Positions 40,601-53,414 of a stretch of DNA of 64,000 nt are shown here, piece by piece. The notes below the pieces were generated by a model, which saw only the letters and a list, made by a program, of their open reading frames with translations, did no database searches and was not told the DNA's origin. Source of the stretch: Ichthyophthirius multifiliis. Taxonomy: Eukaryota; Ciliophora; Oligohymenophorea; Hymenostomatida. Location of the stretch: positions 8,646-72,645 of the forward strand of contig NW_004086375.1 in assembly GCF_000220395.1 (NCBI RefSeq), in the 5' to 3' direction. Each line of letters begins with the position of its first letter. The first letter of the stretch is position 1. A program made the translations under genes and the position numbers.

Positions 40601-43600
40601 AGAAAATGCATTTTTGAAAATTTAATTTACAATTTTTAACTAAAAAGTATCCCAAAACATTAAATTATCGATTTTTTCTTATTTTAAATATAAATAAGTA
40701 TTACAAATTCTAACCGAATCTAAAAAAAGGAAAGAATCTTCATTTATTTTTAACTAACTTAATTTTGCATTAATATCTTTTTTATTTCCGCATTTATTTA
40801 AGTTCTAAAAAAATCGAATTTTTTTAAAAATGCTAATTTTGGCTTCATTCTTTTATTAAAAATTCATCTTTTACATTTCTTCCTTTAAATATATCTTTTT
40901 TAGTACTTTTTAATATCTTAAAAGTTCATTTTTCATTTAATTTGTTGTTTTTTCTAATATTTATTCATATTTTTCATCCAAAAAAACATTCAAATGTTAT
41001 TTTTTATTAGAAAAATTTTACAAACAAATACATTTTTTCTATAAAAACGTAAAAAGTTCCTTTTTTTTATAAAAACTTAGCTTCTAAAATACCCCTTCAT
41101 CTTCTAAAATTATATTTTTTCCACAAGAACTAAAAAAATCTCCATTATAAACTTAAAGTAAAAAACGAATTTCATTAACATCCTCTATATCAATTCTACA
41201 TAATTAAAACTATTCGAAAATATAAACAAAAATCTTACTAAAATTCAACTCTTCGATATTATTAGAACAAATAATTTCCATAAATCTTAAAAAACAACCC
41301 CTAACAGGATTCCCTTTCTAAAACCCTCCTAAAAATCCTCCTAAATTAAACAATATTTCGAAAATATCAATAATAAAAAACGAAAATTCATCCGAAAATT
41401 CTTATACAATTTCTTTCTTTTCATTCTAATTTACCAAAAGTACATAAGAATCTATAAACCCTTTGAAATTATTTAACATAACTTAATATTTAGTACTTAA
41501 AATATACATATAAGCTTCAAAATGTTGTCTATTTTATATTTTTTTAAGACTTTTTTCCTCTTCTTCTAATTATTATTTTAATAAAAATTTTATTTTTTCT
41601 TTATGTTTCATTATTTCTTTTCTAAAATAGTATTTTTGTCCTTCTAAGTTTAAAATTTATAAATTATTCACCTGATTTCCTTTCAAAAAATATTACTTTA
41701 GAAAATATTTAGCACAATATTCATATATCTATTCATTATAAAGACCAAAATTAATCTAAAAATGTGAAGATTTTGCAAAATACGTAAAAATATCAATCTA
41801 AAACTTATATTATTTATTCAAAAGAACCCCAATTTTTAATAAAAGATCTTAGTTTTCTCCCAAAAGCTTTATAAAATAACCCACAAAAGCAGTTTTTAAA
41901 GAGTCACTATTAATATCGAACATTACAACTAAAAAAAATGCCGAAAGTTCATTATTTTTATCCAAAATTTATTCTAAAAGTCCTTTAAAAAGTTCATTTT
42001 TCGATTCTTTTTCTATTAAAGCTTTCTTATTTTATTCCGTAATGGACTAAAAAAACATTTGTATTATTTTTTCTGTTATATAATAATGAGAAGGCTTTAT
42101 TTTTTATTCAAAAAAAATAACTTTTTCTAATAAAAAAAAAACGATTTTTCCAAAAGACACAATATTTTCTCTTTAAATGAAGGCGAATTAAAAACCGCGA
42201 AAAATTCTTCAGTAAAATAAAAATAGTTTAAAAAATTAAACTTATAAAAAGGCAATTCGAAAATTTATTCCGAACAAATAAATTCATTTAAAAAGTTTTC
42301 AAAATAAATCTCAATTTCCTCCTCTTTTATTAAAAACAAACTCTTATCTTTTTCTTTAATCATAATTTATTTAATTTAAATTAAAAAATTCCACGTAAAT
42401 CCAATACAAACATCTGTATGGCATCCATTTGGATAATACCATATACTTTACATTAAAAAAGGATTACTATTTTATTATAAATGATTTCTTATTACATAAT
42501 TCTCGATTTTTAAATAATATTTCTTTCCTTTTTATGTTTATTCATTTAGCATATTTAACATTTAATTTTCAAAAAGTAAAATATCCCATATTATTTACGG
42601 ATTTTCAGGTGATTTCTTGATTATTTATTTCAATATTTTTACACAAAATATAGGAAGTTGAGACCTTGATAATACTGCAAAAGTATATTCTTTCTTTAAA
42701 TATGTTTAAAGTATTGTCTTTAAACATGACATACGACTTGTACTTTGAAAACTATAAGCTTTTCTATATACTAAATAAAAATAAAACCTTTAAATGTCAT
42801 TTTTTTGGTTTAAGTAAATCATTTTTAAATACAAAAAACACTCAAATATTTCCAAATATTTTTATTTTTCAATTATTTCATTATATTTTTAAATTGTTAA
42901 TTTTTCTAAAAAATATTCCCATAAGCATTCATTTTAGCTTATTTTTTCTAACTCGAAAATATAAATTTCATTTTCTTCGCTTTTTTTTTATATTTTTAAA
43001 TCACATTCTTGAATTTCTTCACTTTTTTTTTATATTTTTATACAATTTTCTCCTTATTTTTGTTATATTTTTATGTAATTTTCATTTTATTTTTTTTATA
43101 TTTTTATATAATTTTCTCCTTCCTTTTTTTCTTCTTAAAAATTATTCTCTCCTTCTTATATTTTTATCAAATTTTCTGATTCTTTTTTTTCTTCTTAAAA
43201 TAACTCTTCCTCTTGTTCTAAAACAGTTTAATAAAAACCTCCATAAAGTTAATTTTTGACTAGTTTGATTTTTTTATAATAAATAGGATTAATATAAGTA
43301 TCAATTTAATTTTTTTAAATAAGGTGTTGACTACTATTAATTACTTAAATAAGATGAGTAAAGATAAAAAATCCACTTTAAAACTATTCATATAAATCAG
43401 AATTATAAATATTCCATTTTAAATGATTTTTAATATTCTCATCGAATCTACATTCTAATAAAATTTAAAAAATTCTATAGCAAATCTGCCAATCATCTGC
43501 AAATACAAAAACACTTAAAATCGAAAAATATTCAGGAATTTTCTCTTACCATAAAAAAATAAAATAATTATAGTAACATATGTGTATTTTATATCGTTTT

Positions 43601-44022
43601 ATTACAAATAATAATAAATTTAGCATTTTTAATATCCTTGAGTTTATTTTACTTTTATCTTAATTTCTTTATTTTATTGATAATATATATTTAACACTTT
43701 CTTTTTTCCAAAGTTCTTCCAATTTTTCTTAAAATAAAATACTTAATCCTATATCTTATATTTTTTAGATTTTAAATATATTTTTATCATAAAATAAGCT
43801 TAATTAATCTATACTATCATCATTATCAGTATTTATATTCGATAGTTCGTCTAGCTCTTATTCAATTTTTAATGTCGTCTTTATTATATTATTATTTATT
43901 TTATTTTATATATAAATTACCTATTCAAAAACGTATGATTTTCTACATTATTCTTTTAAAATATCTCTATGTAAATGAATTTAATATTTTGGTTCTTTAA
44001 GAAAAGATTAACTATTTTACAT
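34248..44022 (-). CDS. Giant HECT-type E3 ubiquitin ligase
   Basis: E3 ligase that takes ubiquitin from an E2 onto a HECT-domain Cys and transfers it to substrates. A minus-strand table-6 frame can be followed for almost 9.8 kb (over 3,000 aa). The N-terminus (ATG 44020-44022) has small introns at 43879-43920 and 43543-43605; another AT-filled intron is near 39430-39541, and more lie in the HECT region. The C-terminal HECT domain shows GVDEGGPRREW, KFLGILLGRAFIENHAV, SGSPEI followed by ELKENITLDGY, and TDRLPVAHTCGN; the catalytic Cys codon is at 34347-34349. The end FELA matches the family's hydrophobic C-terminus. Most of the 2,500-residue body is helical, Phe/Lys/Asn-rich and without a named domain. 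Two coding repeats are listed separately. Several one-base homopolymer deficits exist, for example at 35114-35122. Size recalls HUWE1/Tom1, but orthology is not shown. Confidence 0.85.
37225..37360 (-). repeat. In-frame 7-8 residue repeat in the HECT protein
   Basis: Read on the minus strand, about five copies of a unit close to SPKNNQT / SPNNNQT follow a run of Asn. At DNA level the + strand shows recurring TTAGGCGAAGTTTAATTATT-type units every 21-24 bp. It is a low-complexity spacer in the ligase body, probably expanded by replication slippage. Confidence 0.75.
42955..43205 (-). repeat. In-frame repeat ENYIKIQKKQ in the HECT N-terminal region
   Basis: On the minus strand, about five to six imperfect copies of an 11-15 residue unit are read: ENLIKIQ, ENYIKIQKKQ, ENYIKIQQKQG, ENCIKIQKKSEE and CDLKIQKKSEE. 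On the + strand this appears as TATATTTTTATA-type units alternating with TTTTCTCC and produces a false, Phe/Leu-rich open frame at 42666-43259. The repeat is predicted to be a charged helix. Confidence 0.7.
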
Positions 44023-46129
44023 TTTATTTTAATTTTATTTAATTTAAAAATAATAATAATAAATATTATTATAAAAAAAAAAAATATATATAAAAATAAA
44101 ATTGATTTTTTTTTATATATTTTTTTTTTATAAAAATGATTCTTTTTTTATTAAAAAAATTAAATATATATATGATAAATAATTTTATTTTATATATAAG
44201 AATTTATTTTAATTTAATTTATAAATAATTATGTTAAATGAAATTATAATACTATATATCTAAACATTTATATATTAATATTTAATTATTAGTAAAAAAT
44301 GAAATAATTCATTTGAAATAAATTTTAAAAATATTTACTAATCAAACGAATAAATATATAAAAAAAAATTAATTTTTGTTTTTGTATTTTAATAAAGAAA
44401 AACAAATATATATTTAAAAGCGTATAATAATAAAATATAAATAATTTTGAAGAAAAATTAAAAAAAATTTTTTTTTTTTAATTAAATAATTATTGAAAAA
44501 ATAAATAAATAGAATAATATAATTAGAAATATATAAAAATAAAAAAAAAAAAATACAAAATATTTATAATATTATTTAATTTAGATTATTAAATTATTTT
44601 TATATATATTATTTAAGAAATAATTAAAATTAGAAAAAATAAGTAAATAGATGTATTATAAAGTCATAATTTAAATATAATAAAAAAAAATATATTATAA
44701 ATAAATATATATAAATATATATAATTTAAATATATATATATTGTGTTTTCCATTTATATTTTATTTTTACATATAATAAATTATTAACGAATTATATTGT
44801 TATAAATACAAATTAATATTAAATAAGCAAGAATTATAACTCATTTAAATCTTTTTTACTAATAAAATATCTTTTAAAAAAATAATACATAATAATTTTA
44901 TCAATAATTTCTTTTTAATACTTTTTATTATTTTTTTTAATATAATTTATATAGTAAATATATGTTATTACATTATACAATAAATTTATAAATTTTTTAT
45001 AGATAATTTACATGCTTTTATTTTCATTTTTAATAATTTTTTATAAATTAATCATAAATAGTAAAATATGTTTATAACAAAAGCAAATATAATTTTTTAT
45101 TTTAATGTTTTTATTTAAAAAAAAATAAAATCAAATTAAAAAAAAATATAGTAATAATGAAAAACATTTTAAATTGTTAAAAATCTCTTGTTTTTCTCAT
45201 TTTATTTAAATAAAAAATAAATATTTGTTAATTAATTTTAATTACTTTAATTAACAAAATTAAAAAAAGTTAAATCTTAAGATTTTTAATAATATTTTCG
45301 AAAAATTATTTACTTTTTCAAATTGTTAAACATGAGATTTATAGTAACAATTTGTAAGTAAAAATAGTATTACTTTATTCTGTTTTATGTAAAAATAAAG
45401 TTTATCTATATTAATAGATAATATTTTAACTAAAAAATTACATTATAAATATATGGAAATAATTTTTTTAAGTATTATATTATTTTTATAAAAATAAAAT
45501 ATTATCAAATAGAAATGTTTAAAATAATTTCTAAAAATATTTAAAAAAAATTAATATATGTTATAAATAAATTTAAAAATAGTAATGAAAGAATATAAAT
45601 ATATATTAAATATTTATTTAAATTAAATTATTTTAAGTTTAATATATTTAAACAAAATAAATATAAATTAAATTATTAATGATAAAATCGATTATTTTTT
45701 TTAAAAAAATAATAAACATTAAGTAATATTAAATAATATTCTTTATTTATTTTATAAAACAAGTAAGAAAAATGAATTATTATTTAAAAACTGTGTATTA
45801 ATTAAAAATTTATTATAGGTTTAGAAAAAATATATTTAAACAAACTAATAATAATAAATAATATATTTAAAAATATTTATAATATTTTTTATAAATTAAT
45901 ATGTTAAATAAAATAAAAGAACTATCTATTATAAGCCTTAATATTTATAAAATTAAATAATATAATTTTAAAAAAACCTAGAGAAAATATTAAAATATTT
46001 ATCTAAATGAAATGTTTTTAATATAAATGAAAATTTAATTATTATATTTTTTAAATAATTATTATAATTAATTAAATAATTTTAAAATAATCAAAATTAA
46101 ATTTATTATTTAAAAACATAATATAATTT
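44023..46129. other. AT-rich spacer, no gene recognised
   Basis: About 2.1 kb between the HECT start and the Myb stop, nearly pure A/T. No coding motif, RNA gene or repeat of note is seen. Confidence 0.5.
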
Positions 46130-48287
46130 TCATTAAAATGTACTACTATTAATTAAATTATTATCTTATATTTTTTTAAATGATCCATTATGCATATTAA
46201 AATTATTTTATAATAAATTCTAATAATTATTACTTAAATTGCTTAATCTATTATCTGTAACAGAGATTTAAGGCGAAAAATTAGAAGAAAAATCTTCAAT
46301 ATCTTTTTTTATTTCCTACTTTGTGTATTTTTATATTTTTTCAATTAAATTATCAAATAAAAATTTTGAATTTTCTAATTTTTAAATTTCATTCACAGTA
46401 AAATTTGGGAATACTAAAGATAGTTATTATTAATTTTTTAATTTTTCTTTTTTATTTAGATATTATTATTAAAATAAAAATATTTTTTTTACATTTTATT
46501 TAATATTTATTCGTAGATTTTTCTATTTATTATATTTTAGAAGTATATGAATCTTAATATTTTGTTGGAGTAAGAAAATAATCGTTTTTTTATTCATATT
46601 TTACGTCACATATTTTCTTTGTTTCTTCAAAATAAATTAAATATAATTTTAATAAAATAAATTACACTATCCTTTATTACTATTGACACAAACTTATAAA
46701 TATTTTCTATCAGGTGTAATAAAATTTCCAATCTTTTTATTTTATTTTAATTATTTACATTCGTTTTATTATTTATTTTTCTCATTTTCTGCATGATTTT
46801 TTTAAATTTCGACTTTCTTATTATCTAAAACAGAAACTGTAGTACTAACATTAACCTCATTAAGATTTTAACTATTTTTTTATTTCTTTTTGATATTTTC
46901 TCCTTCACCTTAATTATTCATCATTTTAAGTTTTCTTTTTATTGTTGAATTCCAATGATTTTTTATAGCATTATCTGTTCTTCCTGGTAAATATTTAGTA
47001 ATAAGAGCCCATTTGTTTCCATATCTATAAAAAGCCAAAAAAAAAACAAAAATAATAATATGTTAAATATAAAAAATATAAAAATGTAAATTAATATTTA
47101 AATATATAAAAAATATAAATATTTATTATNNNNNNNNNNNNNNNNNNNNNNNNNNNNNNNNNNNNNNNNNNNNNNNNNNNNNNNNNNNNNNNNNNNNNNN
47201 NNNNNNNNNNNNNNNNNNNNNNNNNNNNNNNNNNNNNNNNNNNNNNNNNNNNNNNNNNNNNNNNNNNNNNNNNNNNNNNNNNNNNNNNNNNNNNNNNNNN
47301 NNNNNNNNNNNNNNNNNNNNNNNNNNNNNNNNNNNNNNNNNNNNNNNNNNNNNNNNNNNNNNNNNNNNNNNNNNNNNNNNNNNNNNNNNNNNNNNNNNNN
47401 NNNNNNNNNNNNNNTGTAAACATTAGACATCTGTTCTATCTTTGAAATAACTAGCTATTTTTTTCCAACTTTTTGCCCCATGTTATTCTACTAATTATTT
47501 TAAAAGATCATCTTCTTATTTATTCCACCATCTTTTTACAGTGTTTTAATTTGATTATGTTAAATGATTTTCATCTTCATTACTTTCTTCACTAATAGAT
47601 TATTCATCTTCTTCTACTCCTTATTCTTCTATATGATTTTATTATTCGCTTTAATTTTTGGAAAATTCTACTTAAGATGCATTTTCTATTTCCTATATTT
47701 AATTTTATTAATATTATTTTTTTTTATATTATATTTTTTTGTGAAAATAATTTTTTTTTTTTATTGTAAATAATTTTTTTAAAAAAATTTTATTTAGAGT
47801 GAATTTTTTTAATTATTTTTTTCTATATTCGTATTTTATATTTTTTTATTTTAATTATTTTTTATTTATTTCTTTTATTTACCTTTTCTTATTTTTTATC
47901 TTAAGGTTAATTATTTGTTAATGCTAAAATGAGTTATTAAATTAAAAAATTATTTTAATAAAAGTTCTATTAATTTAAGTTTTGTTAAAAACCATCATTA
48001 AATTCTGAATTATTTTTTATATTTTATAATTCTATATTTAATGAATTTATACTATCTAAGCTTTTTTCATATTTATTTTATTATTTTTATTCTTATTTTT
48101 ATTATCCTTATAACTATTGCTAGATATTTATTTTTTGGAAAACTTTTTCTTCTTTAATTTACTATTTTTCAGTCAAAGCTTCCATATTGCATTCTTTAGA
48201 ATTCCCTAAAAAAAAATTATCTTATGTGTCCATTTAGTTCTATATTAAAATTGTTTAATTTTGCTTTTTATTATTCTAATTTATCAT
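46130..48287 (-). CDS. Three-repeat Myb (R1R2R3) transcription factor, interrupted by assembly gap
   Basis: Nuclear DNA-binding regulator of the c-Myb/MYB3R class. Exons read on the minus strand: an Asn/Gln-rich N-terminal part at about 48287-47890, an acidic segment plus the first repeat at about 47695-47415 ([34 protein letters not shown]), and, beyond the N run, the end of repeat 3 from 47024 ([20 protein letters not shown] followed by [11 protein letters not shown]). The QCL / RTD and [13 protein letters not shown] signatures are those of animal/plant 3R Mybs; repeat 2 and the start of repeat 3 must lie in the gap. An intron ends at 47025 (acceptor TTATAG). The C-terminal 300 codons are Gln/Asn-rich with one or two probable base errors; the stop is at 46130-46132. 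The N-terminal start is uncertain. Confidence 0.85.
47130..47414. other. Assembly gap (285 N)
   Basis: A run of unknown bases inside the Myb gene. Open frames called across it are artefacts. The flanking coding segments are on the same strand and in the order expected for one Myb gene, which supports the scaffold join. Confidence 0.99.
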
Positions 48288-49179
48288 AAAATTATTATTT
48301 ATTTGTATGAAAGCCTTATTTTTTTTTTATTATTTTTTTTTTCTTTTATACGTTTGTTTCTGTTTTCCTTTATTTAAAATATATTTTATGTATATAAATA
48401 ATCAATTTGTTTTTTTTATTTTATAATTTTTTTTTAAGGCAAAAATTATTTAGTTTTATTATATATATTGATATATTTTTTTAAAAAAAGAAATTATATA
48501 ATTTTTTTTCATATTAAAAATAAAAGGAAATTATATAAAAAAAAGATTAAATTATTTTATTTTGATTTTTAGAAAAAAACTTAATTTTATTAAAAAAAGT
48601 GTGTGTAATTTTTTTTTCAAAAAAAATATCTTTTACATATAATTAAATTTTAATATTTAATAATTTTTAATTAAATAATGAAATTCATTTCAAATATAAG
48701 ATTAATAATTACATAATTATAAATATATAAAGATATATATATAACTTAATTTTTAAAAATAATAAAATTAAATTGATTAATTACATATGAAATTATTTTG
48801 TTTATATTTTAGAAACATTTATTACTATTGTATTTTAATATTTATTAAATTTAAAAACATATTTTTAACATATAAAATATCTTTTATAATTACCTTTTAA
48901 ATATAAATATAAAATTTAATTGTTTTTTTATTAATATAAAAAAATATTTAATTAATTTAAACAATTATTTTTAAATATTAACTAAATAAATATTTTAAAA
49001 TTGTTTTAATTATAAATTACATAAAACAAAAAAATTCTTATAAAAATTTTTAAATATTATTTATATAATTATTTATATTTTTTTATTTTTTTAAATAATA
49101 TTTAACTTTAAATTTAAATTTTAAAAATATATATCATCTTAATTTTTATGTATTTTCGCTTTTCAAGAAAAAATAGATA
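48288..49179. other. AT-rich spacer
   Basis: A/T runs upstream of the Myb gene; no gene or repeat of interest is recognised. Confidence 0.45.
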
Positions 49180-50870
49180 TATCAACTATTATGAAAGGTT
49201 AATACCTATAACTTCATAATAAATATATAGTATACTAATAACAAAAAATACATATATATAGAAGAATAAAACAAAACAATATATTATTATATATATAATA
49301 ATAATAATAATCTTTTGATATATTGAGAGAAAACTATAACAATACTATCTTCAATTTTAATTCTAGTATTATAACTTTCATTTTTTTTAGTTCTTTAGTT
49401 GCTTCTTATGTCTATAATTTATTAATCTGGGTCATCAATATCATATCCTTATCTGGTATCATTAATAAATATTTTTATTATTCCATTTTAAATCTAATAA
49501 AAGCTATTTTTTTATTTGTGATTAATTAATATTTAGAGCAGAGCCGTAATATTTATTATAATAATTAACATATTATTAAATATTTTTTGATTCTTTGATA
49601 TTTATATCTATTTACTTATTTTCTATTATTTATTATTTTTTATCTTCAGTAATTATTTTAATTAAATGTATCTATTATTTAAACTTCTTTCACTGTATTT
49701 TGATTCAGATACCTTATCTTTAGTATTTTTTTTTTTATTATTGTACAATTTTTTTAGTATTAGTCTTCCATTTTAATTTATTTGAATTCAAAGTATTTTT
49801 TGTTTTTAACTAATTAATTATTAAATTATATTTTCATATAATTATTGTATTGGTTTTATCAATTTAATTAATTATTAATATTTTTATAATTAATTCTAGC
49901 TATATTATATAATTATTAAATTTATTTTTCTATCTATTATAGAATTTGAATGAATATTTAAATATAATTATTAGTGAATTTGTGTCTATTTATTATTTCA
50001 TATATCCATAGTTATATGATTCATCCATTTATTATATTCTGTATTCATTCTATTATTATAATCATTGGATTTAGTAGTTTAATTTAACCTTATTTTACTT
50101 ATTACAATTTTTTTGTATAGTAGATTTTTAACTTTCATATATATTATCTTTAATATTTTAATATATTCTAGAATTAATTATTGATCATCACTGCCTTTTC
50201 ACTAAATTTTTTTAATTAATATTAGAAGATTCTAGTAAACTCTATTCTTAATTTTTAAATACATATTATTATTTTAATTTAATATAGTAATTTATTAATA
50301 ATTATTTTTTAACTTATCTTATATTTTAATTAATTAAATTTATCTTACTACGTATAATTATTAATATTTTAAATAAAGGAAAGTCTTTTTTTTTTTTTCC
50401 TCATTATTATTTTCAATATTGTCACTATTTTTATTCATTATAAATTTTAATTTCATCTTTAGTTATCAATTTTATTATTATTAATTTTTTTTTAGTATTT
50501 TTAAATCTAAATAGCATCATCTCTAAGAGATTGTTTTATATATTTTTTTAACTATTTTATTATATTGTTTCTATTTTCTTCAACCTAGATATTTTTTTAA
50601 GCCTTATTTTTAACATCATCAAGATAATTATTTATGCTTTTTTTTTAGTTTAAGTTACTTATCAGAAAAAAAATGCATATATTGTTATAGTAGTTTTTAC
50701 ATTTATTATCATTATAGAGTCTTTGACCTACTTTTTAGGATGAGAGTAAGAAACTTATTTTTATTAAGATTAATTTATATTTTTATAAGAGGAATTCTAT
50801 TTATTAGATTAACTTGAGTAGTTATTTTATTTTTTAGCGACGAATTAATATCTATATAATTAAAATTCAT
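49180..50870 (-). CDS. Gln/Asn/Lys-rich hypothetical protein
   Basis: On the minus strand, from a likely ATG at 50870, table-6 frames encode hydrophilic protein. The first part begins MNFNYIDINSSLKNKITTQV. A middle part reads NNYLDDVKNKAQKNIQVEE and IKQSLRDDAIQIQKYQKK. A C-terminal part reads RQGYDIDDPDQQIIDIRSN and NTRIKIEDSIVI. The pieces lie in different frames, so unseen introns or base errors are needed and the exon structure is not resolved. No domain is recognised. The regular alternation of polar residues and the presence of acidic patches, absent from true spacer DNA here, support coding. Confidence 0.45.
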
Positions 50871-51229
50871 TTTTTTCTGTTTTATAGAGATTCTTTTTAT
50901 ATAATTTAGTTAGGATTTTAGAAATTTCGTCTCATTTTTATTTTTTCACCTTCTTTTTATATAATTTAATTGTAATTTTATAATAAAAAAATAAGATTTT
51001 GTCAAAGAATATCTTTTATTTTATTTTTATAAAAAAAATAACTGACAAATAATTTTGTTTTAAATAATAATCAATATAAATTATATTCTTTTTAAATTAA
51101 ATTTATAATTAAAATTTATTAAAAATTTGCAAAATATTAATATACTTTAATAGAAAATATAATTTTTAAAAATATATTTTTACAAAATCAAAAATTATTT
51201 AAAAATAAATGTTAATAAATATCAAAATA

Positions 51230-53414
51230 TCATTCTTTATTTTCAAAATCATCGACATATTCATTATCACTTCTAAATAATAATAAAATAAAACAAATAA
51301 TAATATATAAAAATAAAATAAAAAAATACTCTTATTTTAAATCTTATTTCTAATATTCAACCTCTTTAAAATTTTCTTTATTTTTCTCTTTTTCATCAAA
51401 ATCATAGCTCTCTTCATATTCCTTTTCTTCAATAATTCCATTAGTTTTTTTCTAATTTTTTTAACTATGTATAAATGTATTAAATAAATCTTAAATTTTT
51501 AAAAAGTTAAGATTTTCACTACTTTATAAATACATAACTAAAATAAGGAAATCCATACATTCTAAAGGTAAAATTATATCTAATTATTAAAATGCTTAAT
51601 CTATATCTTAGAAATTTATGTGTATTTTATCTTAAGATAAACTTAATAATGTCTATTTTATACTTTCTCCTCTTGTTTTAATTAATACAGCTATCTAATC
51701 TTAAATTTAAGTCTAATTCTATTCTATTTTTTATAAATCATATTCCTAAACGATACTTAATAATGCTTCTTTAATTATTTCTACATTACATGTTTTTTCT
51801 TCTAAATTATTATAAGTATATTGTTCAGAAGTAAGATCTGCCTCTACAAAGAAACGAGCTAAAATATCTAAACTTTAAAGGTTTTACAAATTGAATGGTT
51901 CACTAATTATATAATAATCTTAAAATAAAAAAAAAAAATACTTTCTTAAAACATCTTAAATTTATTAATAATTCATCACACTTTATTATTAATTTTATTA
52001 AGAGAAAAAATATAAATGTATATTTTAATAAGGAATTTTTCTAGCAAGAAGACTAAAACGAAGATTATATGCAATTGGGAATACTTATTGGATTGAAATA
52101 CGTTTTATTGTTGTTTCTTTTTTTTGATTTGTATAATTTGTTTTTTTTATTAAGAAATCTTTAATATTTTTAATTCCAATTCAGATATTTTTTTATTTGC
52201 AAATATCAATTCTTTACATATTTTATTTTTTTCTAAAGCTAATTTTCTTTTTTTATTATATTTATTTTTTAATTTTATTTTATTTTTTATTTTACTCCAT
52301 TTAATCTTTTTAAAAATTCTAATTAGGAGTTAATTTTTAAGACGTTGCTTTTTATAAAACTGATGTTTAATGTTTTATTTATTCTTTTTTTGTTTTAAGG
52401 AATTCATGCTCTCTCATTTTTAATTAATAAATTTCTTATTGATAAAGACAAATTTCTTTTGAAACACTATTATATTAAAATTCTAATTACATATATTTTT
52501 CTTCATATATTTTTAGATTTTATTATGCATTAAGGTATTATTTTTGTAAATTTTCATATTATGATTTTAATTTGATGTATTTTTTTCTAAGTCATTCGCT
52601 TTGTCAAAGTAATTATTATTTTATGCCTTTTAATTAATTTATTCATCTATAATTTTTTTACATTTTAATAACTCACCTTATAAAACTTAGTTTTCACTCT
52701 TTACATATAAATGTTAAATATTATAAATAAAAATTTAATAATATATATATAAATATAATAATATATAAATTTTTAAAATATATGATCGTCTTTTTAATAT
52801 TTATATATATATAATATTAACATTTATTTCTTGATATGTAGTGTATTTTATATTCTTTTTCATAGTATTTATTTCTTAATTTTTATAATCTACTTCTTAT
52901 TATAAATCTTTCATTTATTTTTTTAAACTCATATACAAAAAATTCTTTTTTAAAAAAGTTATTATTATTTGTTTATTTTTATTATTTAAAATACTTCTTA
53001 ATCTAGTTTTTATAAAGTTAATTTACCACCACTACTTTAGACTTCTTCTATTATTTTTTCATATTTTTAACTTTGCTTTTATGTTTGTGTAAACTTTATT
53101 TTTAAAGAATTATTTTCTTATTTTTATTGGTTAATTATTTATTTTAAATTTATTATTTCTTCAATTAATTTTTCCTTTTTTTTTTTTTTATTAACTATAC
53201 ATTTAATCTTTTACTTTATCGATAATTGTATAATTATTTAATTATTGCATTTATGTCATTTTTGATTATTCAAATTAGCTATTAAAATTAATTATTAATT
53301 AAATAAATTAAATTACTATTCATAAGGATTTTTAGACTTATTTTAGCTTGTTTTTGGTCTGTTTGTACTAATTATAGAGTTTTTAAAACTTAATTATGAA
53401 TGATTATTATTCAT
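51230..53414 (-). CDS. Coiled-coil protein with conserved C-terminal domain, unknown
   Basis: Starts at ATG 53414 (MNNNHSQLSFKNSI...) and ends at TGA 51230-51232. The N-terminal half is a Gln/Lys/Glu-rich coiled coil, for example KEKLIEEIINLKQIINQQK, and YENLQKQYLNAQQNLKIYEE followed by KYMQLEFQYNSVSKEICLYQ. The C-terminal half is less biased: PIAYNLRFSLLARKIPYQN, LDILARFFVEADLTSEQ and DKIHINFQDIDQAFQQLDI, ending in SDNEYVDDFENKE. The HINFQDIDQAFQQLDI / LNFLKIQDLF pair is suggestive of degenerate EF-hands. At least two AT-rich introns (about 51280-51350 and 52725-52830) and some one-base errors are present, so the exact exons are not given. Coiled coil plus EF-like C-terminus is common in ciliary and basal-body proteins; that role is only a guess. 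Confidence 0.6.

Noticed and set aside
42666-43259. Plus-strand 197-aa Phe/Leu-rich open frame
   Set aside because: It is the antisense of the ENYIKIQKKQ repeat in the HECT gene, whose minus-strand frame is open well beyond it on both sides.
47091-47430. Two 110-aa minus-strand open frames across the N run
   Set aside because: They consist almost entirely of unknown residues and exist only because N is not a stop.
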